Assembly (NCBI GenBank): GCA_040219355.1
Contig: JAVJSN010000015.1
Span: 62,001 to 126,000 of the forward strand
Length of the DNA: 64,000 nucleotides
Direction of reading: 5' to 3'
From: MH13 sp040219355
GTDB taxonomy: Bacteria; Pseudomonadota; Alphaproteobacteria; Rhizobiales; MH13
Positions within the stretch are counted from its first letter, which is position 1. Every line of letters begins with the position of its first letter. The position numbers and the translations under genes were made by a program. This document shows, in pieces, positions 43,842-52,634 of the stretch. The notes under the pieces are model-generated. The model did not search any database. It saw only the letters and a program-made list of their open reading frames with translations, and was not told the DNA's origin.

Positions 43842-44669
43842 TTATTTGACAGCACCTTCGGTAAGGCCGGTGACAAACCAACGCCCGATAAAGGCAAACA
43901 CGATGACAACAGGCAGGATGGCGAGGCTGGCACCAGCGAGCAGCAATCCCCAGTCCACCTGGTACTGGCCGATGATGCCGGAAAAACCGACTGGGATGGT
44001 GCGCCGTGCATCCGACAGGATCATCACCGAGGCAAACACATATTCTGTCCAAGAGGTCACAAAGGCGAAGATCGCCACCGCGGCGATGCCCGGCGCTGTA
44101 AGCGGGATCATGATGCGCCAAAGCACAGTTAGCGGCGGTCCGCCATCAAGCCGCGCTGCTTCCTCAATTTCTTTTGGAATCGAGGCAAAAAAGGAGCGCA
44201 GCATCCAGATCGCGAAGGGGAGGGCGAAGGCCACATTGACGATGATGAGCGCCAAACGTGTGTCCACCAGGCCTGCTTTGGCAAACATGCCAAACAGCGG
44301 GATCAGAACCACAATGGAGGGAAACGCATAGGCGAGCAGAATGATGCGGTAGTAGGTTTCTCGGCCTTTGAACTCCAACCGAAAGAACGCATAGCCCGCA
44401 GGGATTGCCAACAACAGTGTGATGAAGGCCGATAGGCTGGAGACGACCAACGAATTGACCAAATAGGTTCCGTAATCCGAAGACGAGAGCAGCTTTTGGT
44501 AATGCTCCAACGTGAACGATTGCGGGAACAATGTTGGGATGCGGGCGATGATTTCCTGTGGGATCTTGAAGGACCCAGAAATCACCCACCAGAACGGCAG
44601 GCCTACCAGCGCCGCGAAGAAAAGCAGCCCGGCGATAAGCACCAGGTTCCATGAGCGACCACGACTCAT
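43842..44669 (-). CDS. ABC transporter permease of the amino-sugar importer, MalG type
   Basis: A 275-residue permease with six hydrophobic helices and EAA loop IEEAARLDGGPPLTVLWRIMIP. The C-terminus WFVTGLTEGAVK is typical of MalG-like subunits. Its ATG overlaps the preceding permease stop by four bases. It forms a heterodimeric pore with the gene at 44666-45541. Confidence 0.91.
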   Translation of the reverse strand: MSRGRSWNLVLIAGLLFFAALVGLPFWWVISGSFKIPQEIIARIPTLFPQSFTLEHYQKLLSSSDYGTYLVNSLVVSSLSAFITLLLAIPAGYAFFRLEFKGRETYYRIILLAYAFPSIVVLIPLFGMFAKAGLVDTRLALIIVNVAFALPFAIWMLRSFFASIPKEIEEAARLDGGPPLTVLWRIMIPLTAPGIAAVAIFAFVTSWTEYVFASVMILSDARRTIPVGFSGIIGQYQVDWGLLLAGASLAILPVVIVFAFIGRWFVTGLTEGAVK

Positions 44670-45541
44670 CGCTCGTCTCCTGATCGGGCAAGCGAGCGTG
44701 TGGCAAGCACCGCGAAGGCCATCAAAAGGACAGTTGCAAGGACCGCAATGGTGGCGGCTTCGCTCATCCGATAGCTGCGAAAAGCGGTCTCATAGATGAG
44801 GATGGGAAGCGTGCGTGTGCCGCCCGCTGGCCCGCCTTGCGTCATCAACCAGATAATGTCGAACACATTGAAAGAGAGAAGCGTGCCGATGATCAGCAAC
44901 ACGGTCAGCGTGGGTGCAAGGAGTGGCCACGTGATGCGGGTGAAGCGTTTGAAGGCGCTGGCACCATCGATCCGTGCAGCTTCGTAAAGCTCGGTAGGAA
45001 TGCGCGACAGCCCGGCCAACATCATCAGTGCAATGAAGGGGAACCAACGCCACGAATTGATGAATACGAGCGTGGCGAAGGCGCTTTCTGGCGTGGCGAA
45101 AAACCCGACTGGTCGATCCAAAATTCCAAGCTGGATGAGGAGGGGATTGATCATGCCGCCGGAGGTGGAAAACAACCAGCGCCAAATCATCACCACAACC
45201 ACCGTCGGCACAATCCAGGTGAGGATGATCCAAGTGCGAGCAATGCGCACTCCAGGGAACTTCTGATGAAGGATGAGCGCAGCAGCAAGTGCAAGAAGCG
45301 TTTGAACAACTGCGTTCGCCAACACCCAAATCAGGCTAAGACCCGCAGACTCCCAAAAAGCAGCATAGGTGAGAATGAAGCGATAGTTCTCCAACCCAAC
45401 CCACTGGCCGCTCGTGCCAATGCCGCGCACATTTTGCAGGCTGAGCACAAAGGCAGAAACCAGCGGCCACGCAAGTGTGGCCGCTAGAAAAAGTAACGCC
45501 GGGGCGACGAACGCGAAAGCAAGGATCGGTTTGCGCGCCAC
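44666..45541 (-). CDS. ABC transporter permease of the amino-sugar importer, MalF type
   Basis: A 291-residue permease with EAA loop YEAARIDGASAFKRFTRITWP and six predicted helices. GTG 45541 is chosen because AGAAGG lies seven bases before it. An in-frame TTG at 45547 is too close to that ribosome site. It follows the binding-protein gene directly and is coupled to the next permease by a four-base overlap. Confidence 0.9.
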   Translation of the reverse strand: MARKPILAFAFVAPALLFLAATLAWPLVSAFVLSLQNVRGIGTSGQWVGLENYRFILTYAAFWESAGLSLIWVLANAVVQTLLALAAALILHQKFPGVRIARTWIILTWIVPTVVVVMIWRWLFSTSGGMINPLLIQLGILDRPVGFFATPESAFATLVFINSWRWFPFIALMMLAGLSRIPTELYEAARIDGASAFKRFTRITWPLLAPTLTVLLIIGTLLSFNVFDIIWLMTQGGPAGGTRTLPILIYETAFRSYRMSEAATIAVLATVLLMAFAVLATRSLARSGDER

Positions 45542-45556
45542 GGGCAAGCCTTCTGT

Positions 45557-46837
45557 TTAGCGTGAGAGGTCTTCCATGCGGGCCTGACCTGCTTCAACCG
45601 CGTCCGCAGGGTCCATGTCGCTGACGACCACGCTTTGCAGGGTTTCAGCAAGCACGTTCTGAGCCGAGATAGATGCAATCGCCGGGAACACCCGACCGGA
45701 GGTGAAGCCGAACAGTTTGCCGTTCTGGCCGTTCTCAATGACCGTCTCAATCTGATCGCGGTATTCCTGCACGACGGGATCGCTCCAGAAGGAATCCGCC
45801 GTCGCACCATCAGCTGTCACCGGCATAAAGAGGCCCGGTTCCATGTTCAGGAAACGCCCGTAGTTTTCCGGCTGAAGCAGGAAGCGGATGAACTCTTGTG
45901 AGGCTTCGCGCTCGGCTTCTTCTTGGCTCAGAAGCAGCACCGCATTGGCGTAAGCGATGGTGGCATTGTCGCCCGAACCATCGCGGGTTGGGATGGCGGC
46001 TACGCCCAAATCGGATGCATCGCCTTCAGCCTGGTTCTCATAGGTGGAGATCACCGTAAACTGCATGATCATGCCGCAACTGGCTGACGCAAAGCAGGCT
46101 TCAGCCTCACCCCAGGTCCAAGACGTGGCATCTGGTGGCGAAAATTCCATCATGGAGTTGTAGAAGTCGTAGGCGGCGACTGTGTCTTCATTGTCGAAGC
46201 GCAGGCTACCATCTTCGCTGTAGATTTCTGATGCGCCGCCATTGACCATCACCGAGTAGATGGTCTGGTCGGTGTAGAGTTGACGATTGGCTGGTAGACC
46301 CATGCCGAAGCGACCATCGGTGGTCAGTGCTTCTGCTGCCGCGCGCCACTCGTCCCAACTTGTGGGTACGTCGAGGCCCGCTTCTTCCAGGACGCTTTTG
46401 CGGTACCAGAGATTAAGCGTCATGTTGTAGAGCGGTACCGCCCAAACACCATCATCATAGCTGTAAGCTTCAATCGTGCTGTCCACGAAATCGTGTTCGG
46501 CGTCGAGTTCGGCGACAAAGTCTTCCACCGACGTCAGCGCACCCATTTCTTTGAGGATCGGCGCGAAATCAGGAATGGCGAACAGCATGTCAGGGCCGGT
46601 TCCAGCCGCGAGCGCAGCAGGGGCCTTGGCGTAGATTTCGCCCCAGTTTTGCGGCTCTTGCGAGACCACGATGTCTGGGTTGGCAGCGTTGAACTCATCG
46701 ATCAGCATCTGAATGCGGTCGACGCGATGGGGCGGTTGCTCCATGTGCCAGAGCGTGATTTCGACAGCGTCGGCGAACGCCGTCGCTGGAACGGTCAGCA
46801 TGGCTGTTGCAAGCAGTGTTCTCAAGGCGATTTTCAT
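45557..46837 (-). CDS. ABC transporter periplasmic binding protein of the amino-sugar importer
   Basis: A 426-residue CUT1-type receptor with a 22-residue signal peptide ending ATAFA. The mature part starts VEITLWHMEQPPHRVDRIQMLIDEFNAANPDI and has the AAGTGPDMLFAIPDFAPILKEMGAL region of family-1 binding proteins. ATG 46837 has GGGAGG upstream; the open extension to 46912 was rejected. Position in the nag operon implies N-acetylglucosamine or a chito-oligosaccharide as ligand, an inference from context. Confidence 0.9.
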   Translation of the reverse strand: MKIALRTLLATAMLTVPATAFADAVEITLWHMEQPPHRVDRIQMLIDEFNAANPDIVVSQEPQNWGEIYAKAPAALAAGTGPDMLFAIPDFAPILKEMGALTSVEDFVAELDAEHDFVDSTIEAYSYDDGVWAVPLYNMTLNLWYRKSVLEEAGLDVPTSWDEWRAAAEALTTDGRFGMGLPANRQLYTDQTIYSVMVNGGASEIYSEDGSLRFDNEDTVAAYDFYNSMMEFSPPDATSWTWGEAEACFASASCGMIMQFTVISTYENQAEGDASDLGVAAIPTRDGSGDNATIAYANAVLLLSQEEAEREASQEFIRFLLQPENYGRFLNMEPGLFMPVTADGATADSFWSDPVVQEYRDQIETVIENGQNGKLFGFTSGRVFPAIASISAQNVLAETLQSVVVSDMDPADAVEAGQARMEDLSR

Positions 46838-46877
46838 ACCATGTCCCTCCCTGTGGGATCTGTTGTCACGGGGCATT

Positions 46878-47606
46878 CTACAGGTGCCGGTTGCGCTTGG
46901 CGTAGCGCTCAACCAGCGCCCTGTTGCTCTCCCTCGCGCCGGGCATATTGGCGCTCAGGTAGATTGGTGGTTTGTGTTTTTCGGCCAGCCGATGGGCGAC
47001 CTCGGCGAAGATGGCGTTGATGATGGCGACGCCGATGGCGGTGGATGCGGGGCCTGACTTCAAGTCCGTGCCGGGCAGTTGAACAATGGCATCGCCAGGT
47101 GGCGTGCCATTGTCGATGACGATGTCAGCTATGTCGGCTAGCTTCTCACGGCCTTTGGCACTGGCAGTGGAATAAGCGACCGATGTGATCGCGATGACTG
47201 TGCAGCCGATCTGCTTTCCCAGACGAGCCGCTTCCAGGGGGGCGGCGTTGGTGCCAGAATTGGAGGCAACGAAGAGCACATCATTACTGGTGATTGGATA
47301 GCGATCGAACAGCGGCTTGATAACGCCTTCGTTGCGTTCCATGGCCGTGGATGCGATTGCGCCCTCATGGAGCATCAGTCCGGAGGCCAAAATGGGCACG
47401 GTGAAGGCTGGTCCACCAGCGCGATAGTGCACTTCTTCAGCCAGCATGTGCGAATGACCAGTGCCAAACACAAAGACCAAGCCATCTTTACCCACTGTTT
47501 CGACGATCGCATCAATTGCGGCTGCCATGGACTCGGCAGCGTCGGTTTTCAGTGCGCCAAGGCGCTCGCAGAGCTCGTCGAGATAAGCATTGGCGATGGT
47601 GTTCAT
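46878..47606 (-). CDS. SIS-domain phosphosugar-binding protein
   Basis: A 242-residue protein with one SIS fold: FVFGTGHSHMLAEEVHYRAGG near 42-62, then DVLFVASNSGTNAAPLEAARLGKQIG near 105-130. SIS domains bind phosphosugars as isomerases or regulators. Here it overlaps nagR by four bases and precedes the importer genes. It may isomerise or sense an amino-sugar phosphate, for example a lactyl or epimeric form. The precise reaction is not recognisable. Confidence 0.85.
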   Translation of the reverse strand: MNTIANAYLDELCERLGALKTDAAESMAAAIDAIVETVGKDGLVFVFGTGHSHMLAEEVHYRAGGPAFTVPILASGLMLHEGAIASTAMERNEGVIKPLFDRYPITSNDVLFVASNSGTNAAPLEAARLGKQIGCTVIAITSVAYSTASAKGREKLADIADIVIDNGTPPGDAIVQLPGTDLKSGPASTAIGVAIINAIFAEVAHRLAEKHKPPIYLSANMPGARESNRALVERYAKRNRHL

Positions 47607-48343
47607 GCGTGCGCCTCGGCCGGGATGGTCAGTTGAACCTTCATTTGGAAGGCATCGCCACGATAGGTGGACCTTACAAACTCGAAGGGTTGGTTGGTGT
47701 TGTCGAAAGTCAATCGGGTCTGCATTAGGACGGCTGCCCCGGGGTCGATGCCCAGCGTCAACGCTGTTGATTGATCGGCCAAGGCCGCTTCGAGCGTTTG
47801 CTCGGCGATGGCCGGTATAATGCCAAAGTGACGTTTCAAATTGCCGTAAAGTGATGAGGTGGCGAAGTCGGCCTTGGACAGAAGGTTCGGTGCACGCGAT
47901 GCGTCGATCTCTGTGCGCTCAAAAGCAACTGGCGTTTCGTCTGCCAAGCGCACACGGGTAAGGCGGTATACGTGTTGCTTCGGGCCAAGCTTGAGTGCCT
48001 TGGCTGCTTCAGCGGTTGGCGGGCAATGCTGCGCTTCAACAACAATGCTGGATGTTGTGCGGCCTTGCCGCTCCATTTCTTCGGTGAAGCCTGACAGAGC
48101 GGAAAGCTCTTGGCGGATCACCGGTGCGCCTACAAAGGTGCCTTGGCCAACGCGCGTTTCGAGCATTCCGCGACCGGCCAATTGCTCCAACGCCTTCCGG
48201 GCCGTCATGCGGCTGATGCCGAGTTCTTCTGCCATCGCGCGTTCAGAGGGAAGCTGCTCGCCAACTTTGAGGCGACCGGAGACGATGTCGGCTTCTAAGG
48301 CCGATGCGATTTGTCGGTAGCGGGCCTGTTGTGGCTCTGGCAT
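47603..48343 (-). CDS. nagR: GntR/HutC-family regulator with UTRA domain, NagR/DasR-like
   Basis: A 246-residue regulator. The winged helix (about residues 8-75) includes VGEQLPSERAMAEELGISRMTARKALEQL. The UTRA effector domain follows, with HVYRLTRVRLADETPVAFERTEI and a C-terminal FEFVRSTYRGDAFQMKVQL. NagR and DasR of this family bind GlcN-6-P or GlcNAc-6-P and sites like TGGTCTAGACCA. A perfect palindrome TGGTATATACCA lies 48 bases upstream. It is the first gene of the nag operon, implying autoregulation. The symbol rests on family plus context. Confidence 0.85.
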   Translation of the reverse strand: MPEPQQARYRQIASALEADIVSGRLKVGEQLPSERAMAEELGISRMTARKALEQLAGRGMLETRVGQGTFVGAPVIRQELSALSGFTEEMERQGRTTSSIVVEAQHCPPTAEAAKALKLGPKQHVYRLTRVRLADETPVAFERTEIDASRAPNLLSKADFATSSLYGNLKRHFGIIPAIAEQTLEAALADQSTALTLGIDPGAAVLMQTRLTFDNTNQPFEFVRSTYRGDAFQMKVQLTIPAEAHA

Positions 48344-48369
48344 GCGGCGGAATTCTCCGTGATACTCGG

Positions 48370-48402
48370 CGGACTATACCACAAGTCAAATGGTATATAC
48401 CA
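48370..48402 (-). promoter_or_regulatory. dre-like NagR operator and promoter of the nag operon
   Basis: TGGTATATACCA (48391-48402) is a perfect 12-base palindrome that matches the NagR/DasR pattern TGGTNTANACCA. A degenerate second site, CGGACTATACCA, occupies 48370-48381. On the minus strand TATAGT forms a good -10 box inside the second site, so repression by promoter occlusion is plausible. Confidence 0.7.
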
Positions 48403-48454
48403 ATTTTTGGATTGGCAATAGCTGCCGTGTCGATGCGGGTCTTTGTAGTGAGGG

Positions 48455-49939
48455 TTAGTTTAGGAGGGCGTTGCGGAACTGCGCGAAACGCTCGCGCGCG
48501 TCTGTCCAAGACCGGTATGCCGTTGTTTTGGGTCGGGTCAGCGTCCCGGTTGTAAGCGTAGCCTGCGAAGCCTCAGTCACGCTTGCAAATGTGCCAAAGG
48601 CGGTGGCCGCCAAAAGTGCAGCACCTTTGGCGCCAAATTCCGAGCCCTCTGGAACCAGAATGGACCTGCCGGTAACGTCGGCAATCATCTGGCACCAAAC
48701 AGCGCTGTGGCTGCCACCGCCGGTTAGGGTGATGGGTCTTTCGGGATCGATCGACAGCAGATCGACAAGGTCGGCTATCGCAAACGCCACGCCTTCATAA
48801 ACGGCACGCACCAAGTCGGCTCGGTCGTGGCCAGCGTGCAAACCACAAAACTGTGCCCGTGCGTGGGGGTCAGCGATTGGTGCGATGATGCCGCTTTCAC
48901 TTAGATAGGGCAGGTAGGTAACGCCGTTCGAGCCGATGGGCACGTTGGCGACCATCGCGTTGACTTGTGCGAACTGGTCCGGATCGTCTTTCAAGTCGGG
49001 CGCGACGAGCTTGAGTGTCCAGTCGAGATTCAGCGTGCCTGCCACATTGACCATCGCGCGATACCAATTCTGATCGGGCAGGGAGAAAAGCAGGCCAAGA
49101 TCAGGTGGCATGAAAACTGGCTCGTCGTGACAAACGCCGACCATGCAGGTTGTGCCCAGGATTGCTGTCGCCGCGCCCGCCTTCAGACCACCAGCGCCGA
49201 TGACGTTGGCAATCACATCACCTGCACCAGCAACAACTGGGATGCCTGCCTGAAGACCTGTGCTCTGGGCGGCCTCTGATGTGAGGTGGCCGACCACATC
49301 CTGGCTAGCCGAGACATCCGGCATCAGGGGCGCCAAATCTGTGATGCCAAACATGTCCATAAGGGGTTGGCTGCGGCTTTGTGAGCGGGCATCGCCGGGC
49401 AGCACAGCGGCTTCGCTGCGGTCGGCAGCAAAAGTGCCTGTGAGATGATGGCGCAAAAAATCTTTGTAGGTGAGCACATGTTCTGTCTGCGCCAAATCAT
49501 CCGGCTTATTCAGCTTGAACCAGGCAAGAACCGGCAGGGTGCAGCCCTGTTGCAGCACTGATCCGGAAACCGCGAAGATGTCTGACATCAGTGATGGGCG
49601 TTCTGCCACCATGGCGTCCAGCACGTCTTGGCTGCGGCTGTCCTCCCAGTTGATGCCAGGACGCAAAGCTTTGCCGTTGCTGTCCACCAGCCAGGCACCG
49701 ACCATGGCACCAGCGATACCAATAGCGCGGATCGCGCTTTCGTGGCCCTTCGTTGCTTGGGTAACCACAGCATCAAGGGCGTTGAGACAGGTCTGTGGAT
49801 CGGCTTCGACCCAGCCTTGATGCGGTCGTTGCAGCGGTGTGCGTTCACTTGCCACGCTGATTTGTCGGCCTGTCGTGTCAAAAACGGCTGCCTTCAATAC
49901 AGAGGAGCCAGCGTCGATCCCAAGGAACAGGTCAGCCAT
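48455..49939 (-). CDS. FGGY-family carbohydrate kinase
   Basis: A 494-residue two-domain sugar kinase of the xylulokinase/glycerol kinase superfamily. The phosphate motif is FLGIDAGSSVLKAAVFD (residues 4-20), the sugar-contact segment is NWEDSRSQ, and the adenosine motif is ITLTGGGSHSAVWCQM. ATG 49939 has GGAAG upstream; the GTG at 49957 is less likely. It lies immediately upstream of the nag operon on the same strand. No ROK- or BadF-type GlcNAc kinase occurs in the window, so it is a candidate to phosphorylate the imported sugar. FGGY kinases normally act on polyols or pentoses, so this remains open. Confidence 0.86.
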   Translation of the reverse strand: MADLFLGIDAGSSVLKAAVFDTTGRQISVASERTPLQRPHQGWVEADPQTCLNALDAVVTQATKGHESAIRAIGIAGAMVGAWLVDSNGKALRPGINWEDSRSQDVLDAMVAERPSLMSDIFAVSGSVLQQGCTLPVLAWFKLNKPDDLAQTEHVLTYKDFLRHHLTGTFAADRSEAAVLPGDARSQSRSQPLMDMFGITDLAPLMPDVSASQDVVGHLTSEAAQSTGLQAGIPVVAGAGDVIANVIGAGGLKAGAATAILGTTCMVGVCHDEPVFMPPDLGLLFSLPDQNWYRAMVNVAGTLNLDWTLKLVAPDLKDDPDQFAQVNAMVANVPIGSNGVTYLPYLSESGIIAPIADPHARAQFCGLHAGHDRADLVRAVYEGVAFAIADLVDLLSIDPERPITLTGGGSHSAVWCQMIADVTGRSILVPEGSEFGAKGAALLAATAFGTFASVTEASQATLTTGTLTRPKTTAYRSWTDARERFAQFRNALLN

Positions 49940-50144
49940 CACATCTTCCAAGCGCACGCATTACACATCGATAGCTTGCATAGCCATCTTTGTGTCCAGC
50001 TGCCAATGCGCCTGCGCGAAAGGCGGTGTATCAGATGCTCACAACATGGCTTGATTGCTTGGCGCCCCGATGCTCAACTCCGCGCGAAAAAAGAAGCTGC
50101 CCTTGCCAGTACATAGCGGTGGCCAACTTATTGGGAGACCTATT

Positions 50145-51377
50145 ATGAGCGCTGATCTTGCTACCTACATCCGCGAAACCAAGCAGCATCTGCGTGGATT
50201 GCAGGATGTGAAAGCTGCCTTCGATTCGGTACGTGAGGCGATCCTTCGTGAGGTCGACGCCATCGCTGCCAACGACGCCAATGGCCGCCCGAACATCCCG
50301 GAAGTCAACTATGCCGATGTGCAGGCCGGCAATGTTCCTGCCGCAACGGTAGAAGCTATTCGCCGAACCGGTACGGCCATTGTGCGTGGTGTTTTTCCAA
50401 GGGCCCAGGCGGAAAGCTGGAATGCAGAACTCGGTGACTACATTGCCGAGAACGACTATCTGGCCAAGCAAAAAGAAAAAGCTGGCATGGACAAATATTT
50501 CAGCCAGCTGAAAGCCGGTGCGCCGCAGATTTATGGGCTTTATTGGTCCAAGCCGCAGGTGATGGCGCGGCAGGCCGAAAGCATGGCGGCGACCAAGAGT
50601 TTTCTCAACCGGCTCTGGGATGTGGATGGTCCCATGGGCGATGAGTTCGACCCGGACATGGACTATGCCTATGCGGATCGCACCCGTCGCCGCGAGCCGG
50701 GCGACACCACGCTTGGCCTCTCACCACACATGGATTCAGGGTCCTATGAGCGTTGGGTTGATCCGGCCTATCAGCGCATTTACGGCGCGATCTTTGAGGG
50801 CCATTGGCAGGACTATGATCCCTGGAAAGCGACCTTCCGCACCCAAACACGGGAGTACGCCTCGCCAGCCGTCTGTTCGATGTTCCGGACTTTCCAAGGG
50901 TGGACATGTTTGACGCCGCAGGGGCCGGACGACGGCACATTGCGGGTGATCCCATCGGCCAAGGGCATCGCTTATACCCTATTGCGAGCGCTTCAGCATG
51001 ATGTGGCCGACGATGATCTGTGCGGCGCCCAGCCCGGCCGCGCCCTTTCGTGCAGCCCTGACTGGCATCAAGAGATGCTTGGCGGGTTGGTTTCCATTCC
51101 GCTGGTCGAGCCCGGCGACACGGTGTGGTGGCACCCTGATGTGGTGCACGCTGTGGGCGATGAGCATCACGGCAAAGACTATGCGAACGTTATCTACATC
51201 GCCGCTTCGCCCAAGTGCGCGAAGAACGAAGCCTATGCCCGCAAACAGGCGCAAAAGTTCTTGGCCGGTGAAAGCGCTCCAGATTTCGCTGCCGAGAACT
51301 ACGAAGTGGACTTCAAGGGTCGTGCCACTTTGGACGATCTGACGGAGCTTGGTCGCGCGCAGATGGGGCTGTCATAG
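50145..51377 (+). CDS. DUF1479 (YbiU-like) protein, probable Fe(II)/2-oxoglutarate-type oxygenase fold
   Basis: A 410-residue soluble protein, close in length to E. coli YbiU (421), the founder of this uncharacterised family. Possible iron ligands are His-x-Asp in LGLSPHMDSGSYERW and a distal His in WWHPDVVHAVGDEHHG, the usual arrangement of 2-oxoglutarate oxygenases. The frame is open from 50055, but ATG 50145 has GGGAG and matches the family start. It stands alone between a divergent kinase gene and cysK. The 205-base gap 49940-50144 contains no gene or clear operator. Substrate unknown. Confidence 0.88.
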   Translation: MSADLATYIRETKQHLRGLQDVKAAFDSVREAILREVDAIAANDANGRPNIPEVNYADVQAGNVPAATVEAIRRTGTAIVRGVFPRAQAESWNAELGDYIAENDYLAKQKEKAGMDKYFSQLKAGAPQIYGLYWSKPQVMARQAESMAATKSFLNRLWDVDGPMGDEFDPDMDYAYADRTRRREPGDTTLGLSPHMDSGSYERWVDPAYQRIYGAIFEGHWQDYDPWKATFRTQTREYASPAVCSMFRTFQGWTCLTPQGPDDGTLRVIPSAKGIAYTLLRALQHDVADDDLCGAQPGRALSCSPDWHQEMLGGLVSIPLVEPGDTVWWHPDVVHAVGDEHHGKDYANVIYIAASPKCAKNEAYARKQAQKFLAGESAPDFAAENYEVDFKGRATLDDLTELGRAQMGLS

Positions 51378-51510
51378 GCGCAACATCATATCGCTAGGCG
51401 ATGGTTGTAGCGAATGAATTTGCGTCAAGCGTAGCAAACACCGGCTTCTGCGCCTTGAGCTTTGCGGTGGGCAGGCCTATCACGGTTGCCTTGTAGTAAG
51501 GAGCCTTTGC

Positions 51511-52548
51511 ATGTCCGCCATCCATTCTGATCTTGCCGCGATGATCGGCAACACGCCGCTCATTCGCCTGCGTGGACCATCGGCGGCGACAGGCTGCGAG
51601 ATCTTGGGCAAGGCGGAGTTCCTCAACCCCGGGCAGTCCGTGAAGGACCGCGCGGCGCTTTACATCATCCGCGATGCGGTGGCACGCGGCACGCTGAAAC
51701 CCGGCGGCACCATTGTTGAGGGCACGGCCGGCAACACCGGTATCGGGCTGGCTCTGGTCGGCGCGTCGCTTGGCTTCAAGTCGGTGATCGTGATCCCGGA
51801 GACGCAGAGCCAGGAGAAGAAGGACATGCTGCGTCTGGCCGGGGCGCAGCTCGTCGAGGTGCCTGCGGTTCCCTACAAGAATCCCAACAACTATGTGAAA
51901 TACTCCGCTCGATTGGCAGAAGAGCTGGCCAAAACCGAGCCGAACGGCGCAGTCTGGGCAAACCAGTTCGACAATGTCGCCAACCGGCAGGCGCACATCG
52001 AAATGACCGGCCCTGAAATCTGGGATCAGACCGACGGCAAGGTGGATGGGTTTGTATCGGCGGTTGGAACCGGCGGGACGTTGGCCGGTGTCGGCATGGC
52101 GCTTCAGCCGAAAGGTGTGAGCATTGCGCTGGCCGATCCGGGTGGCTCGGCGATCCACTCATTTTACACGACCGGCGAATTCAAGGCTGAGGGCAATTCG
52201 ATCACCGAAGGCATCGGGCAGGGTCGGGAGACCGCCAATTTGAAAGGCTTCAAGCCCGACTATTCTTACTCGATCCCGGACGACGAGGCGCTGCCCATCG
52301 TCTTTGATTTGTTGGAGCATGAGGGGCTGGTGCTTGGCGGCTCGTCTGGCATCAATGTGGCCGGTGCCATGCGCCTTGCCCGTGATCTCGGGCCGGGCAA
52401 AACCATCGTGACGATCCTTTGCGACTATGGCACGCGCTATCAATCAAAACTCTTCAACCCGGCGTTCCTGCGCGAGAAGGGCCTGCCGGTGCCGTCTTGG
52501 TTGGACGGCGAGGGGCGGAGTGTTCCTGAGGTGTTTGAGGACGTTTAA
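51511..52548 (+). CDS. cysK: Cysteine synthase A (O-acetylserine sulfhydrylase)
   Basis: A 345-residue fold-type-II PLP enzyme that makes cysteine from O-acetylserine and sulfide. The PLP lysine is in EFLNPGQSVKDRAAL, the phosphate loop includes EGTAGNTGIGLALVGA, and VSAVGTGGTLAGVGM is the glycine-rich loop. It is longer than E. coli CysK (323), as in many alphaproteobacterial forms. A strong ribosome site (TAAGGAG) precedes ATG 51511. Two hairpin terminators follow. A cystathionine-type or other O-acylserine substrate cannot be excluded. Confidence 0.92.
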   Translation: MSAIHSDLAAMIGNTPLIRLRGPSAATGCEILGKAEFLNPGQSVKDRAALYIIRDAVARGTLKPGGTIVEGTAGNTGIGLALVGASLGFKSVIVIPETQSQEKKDMLRLAGAQLVEVPAVPYKNPNNYVKYSARLAEELAKTEPNGAVWANQFDNVANRQAHIEMTGPEIWDQTDGKVDGFVSAVGTGGTLAGVGMALQPKGVSIALADPGGSAIHSFYTTGEFKAEGNSITEGIGQGRETANLKGFKPDYSYSIPDDEALPIVFDLLEHEGLVLGGSSGINVAGAMRLARDLGPGKTIVTILCDYGTRYQSKLFNPAFLREKGLPVPSWLDGEGRSVPEVFEDV

Positions 52549-52555
52549 CCGATAA

Positions 52556-52581
52556 GCCCCGGACTTGATCCGGGGCCTTTT
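52556..52581 (+). terminator. Rho-independent terminator of cysK
   Basis: GCCCCGGA-CTTGA-TCCGGGGC (52556-52576) is a perfect eight-pair stem followed by CTTTT, starting 8 bases after the cysK stop. Confidence 0.8.
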
Positions 52582-52598
52582 GCCCAATGATCATCGAG

Positions 52599-52632
52599 GT
52601 CCCGGATCGGTTTCACCGTCCGGGACTTTTTT
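52599..52632 (+). terminator. Second terminator hairpin between cysK and the P450 gene
   Basis: GTCCCGGA (52599-52606) pairs with TCCGGGAC (52619-52626), with an inner CGG/CCG extension, followed by six T residues. It ends just before the convergent P450 stop codon, so it backs up cysK termination and insulates the two genes. Confidence 0.75.
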
Positions 52633-52634
52633 GG

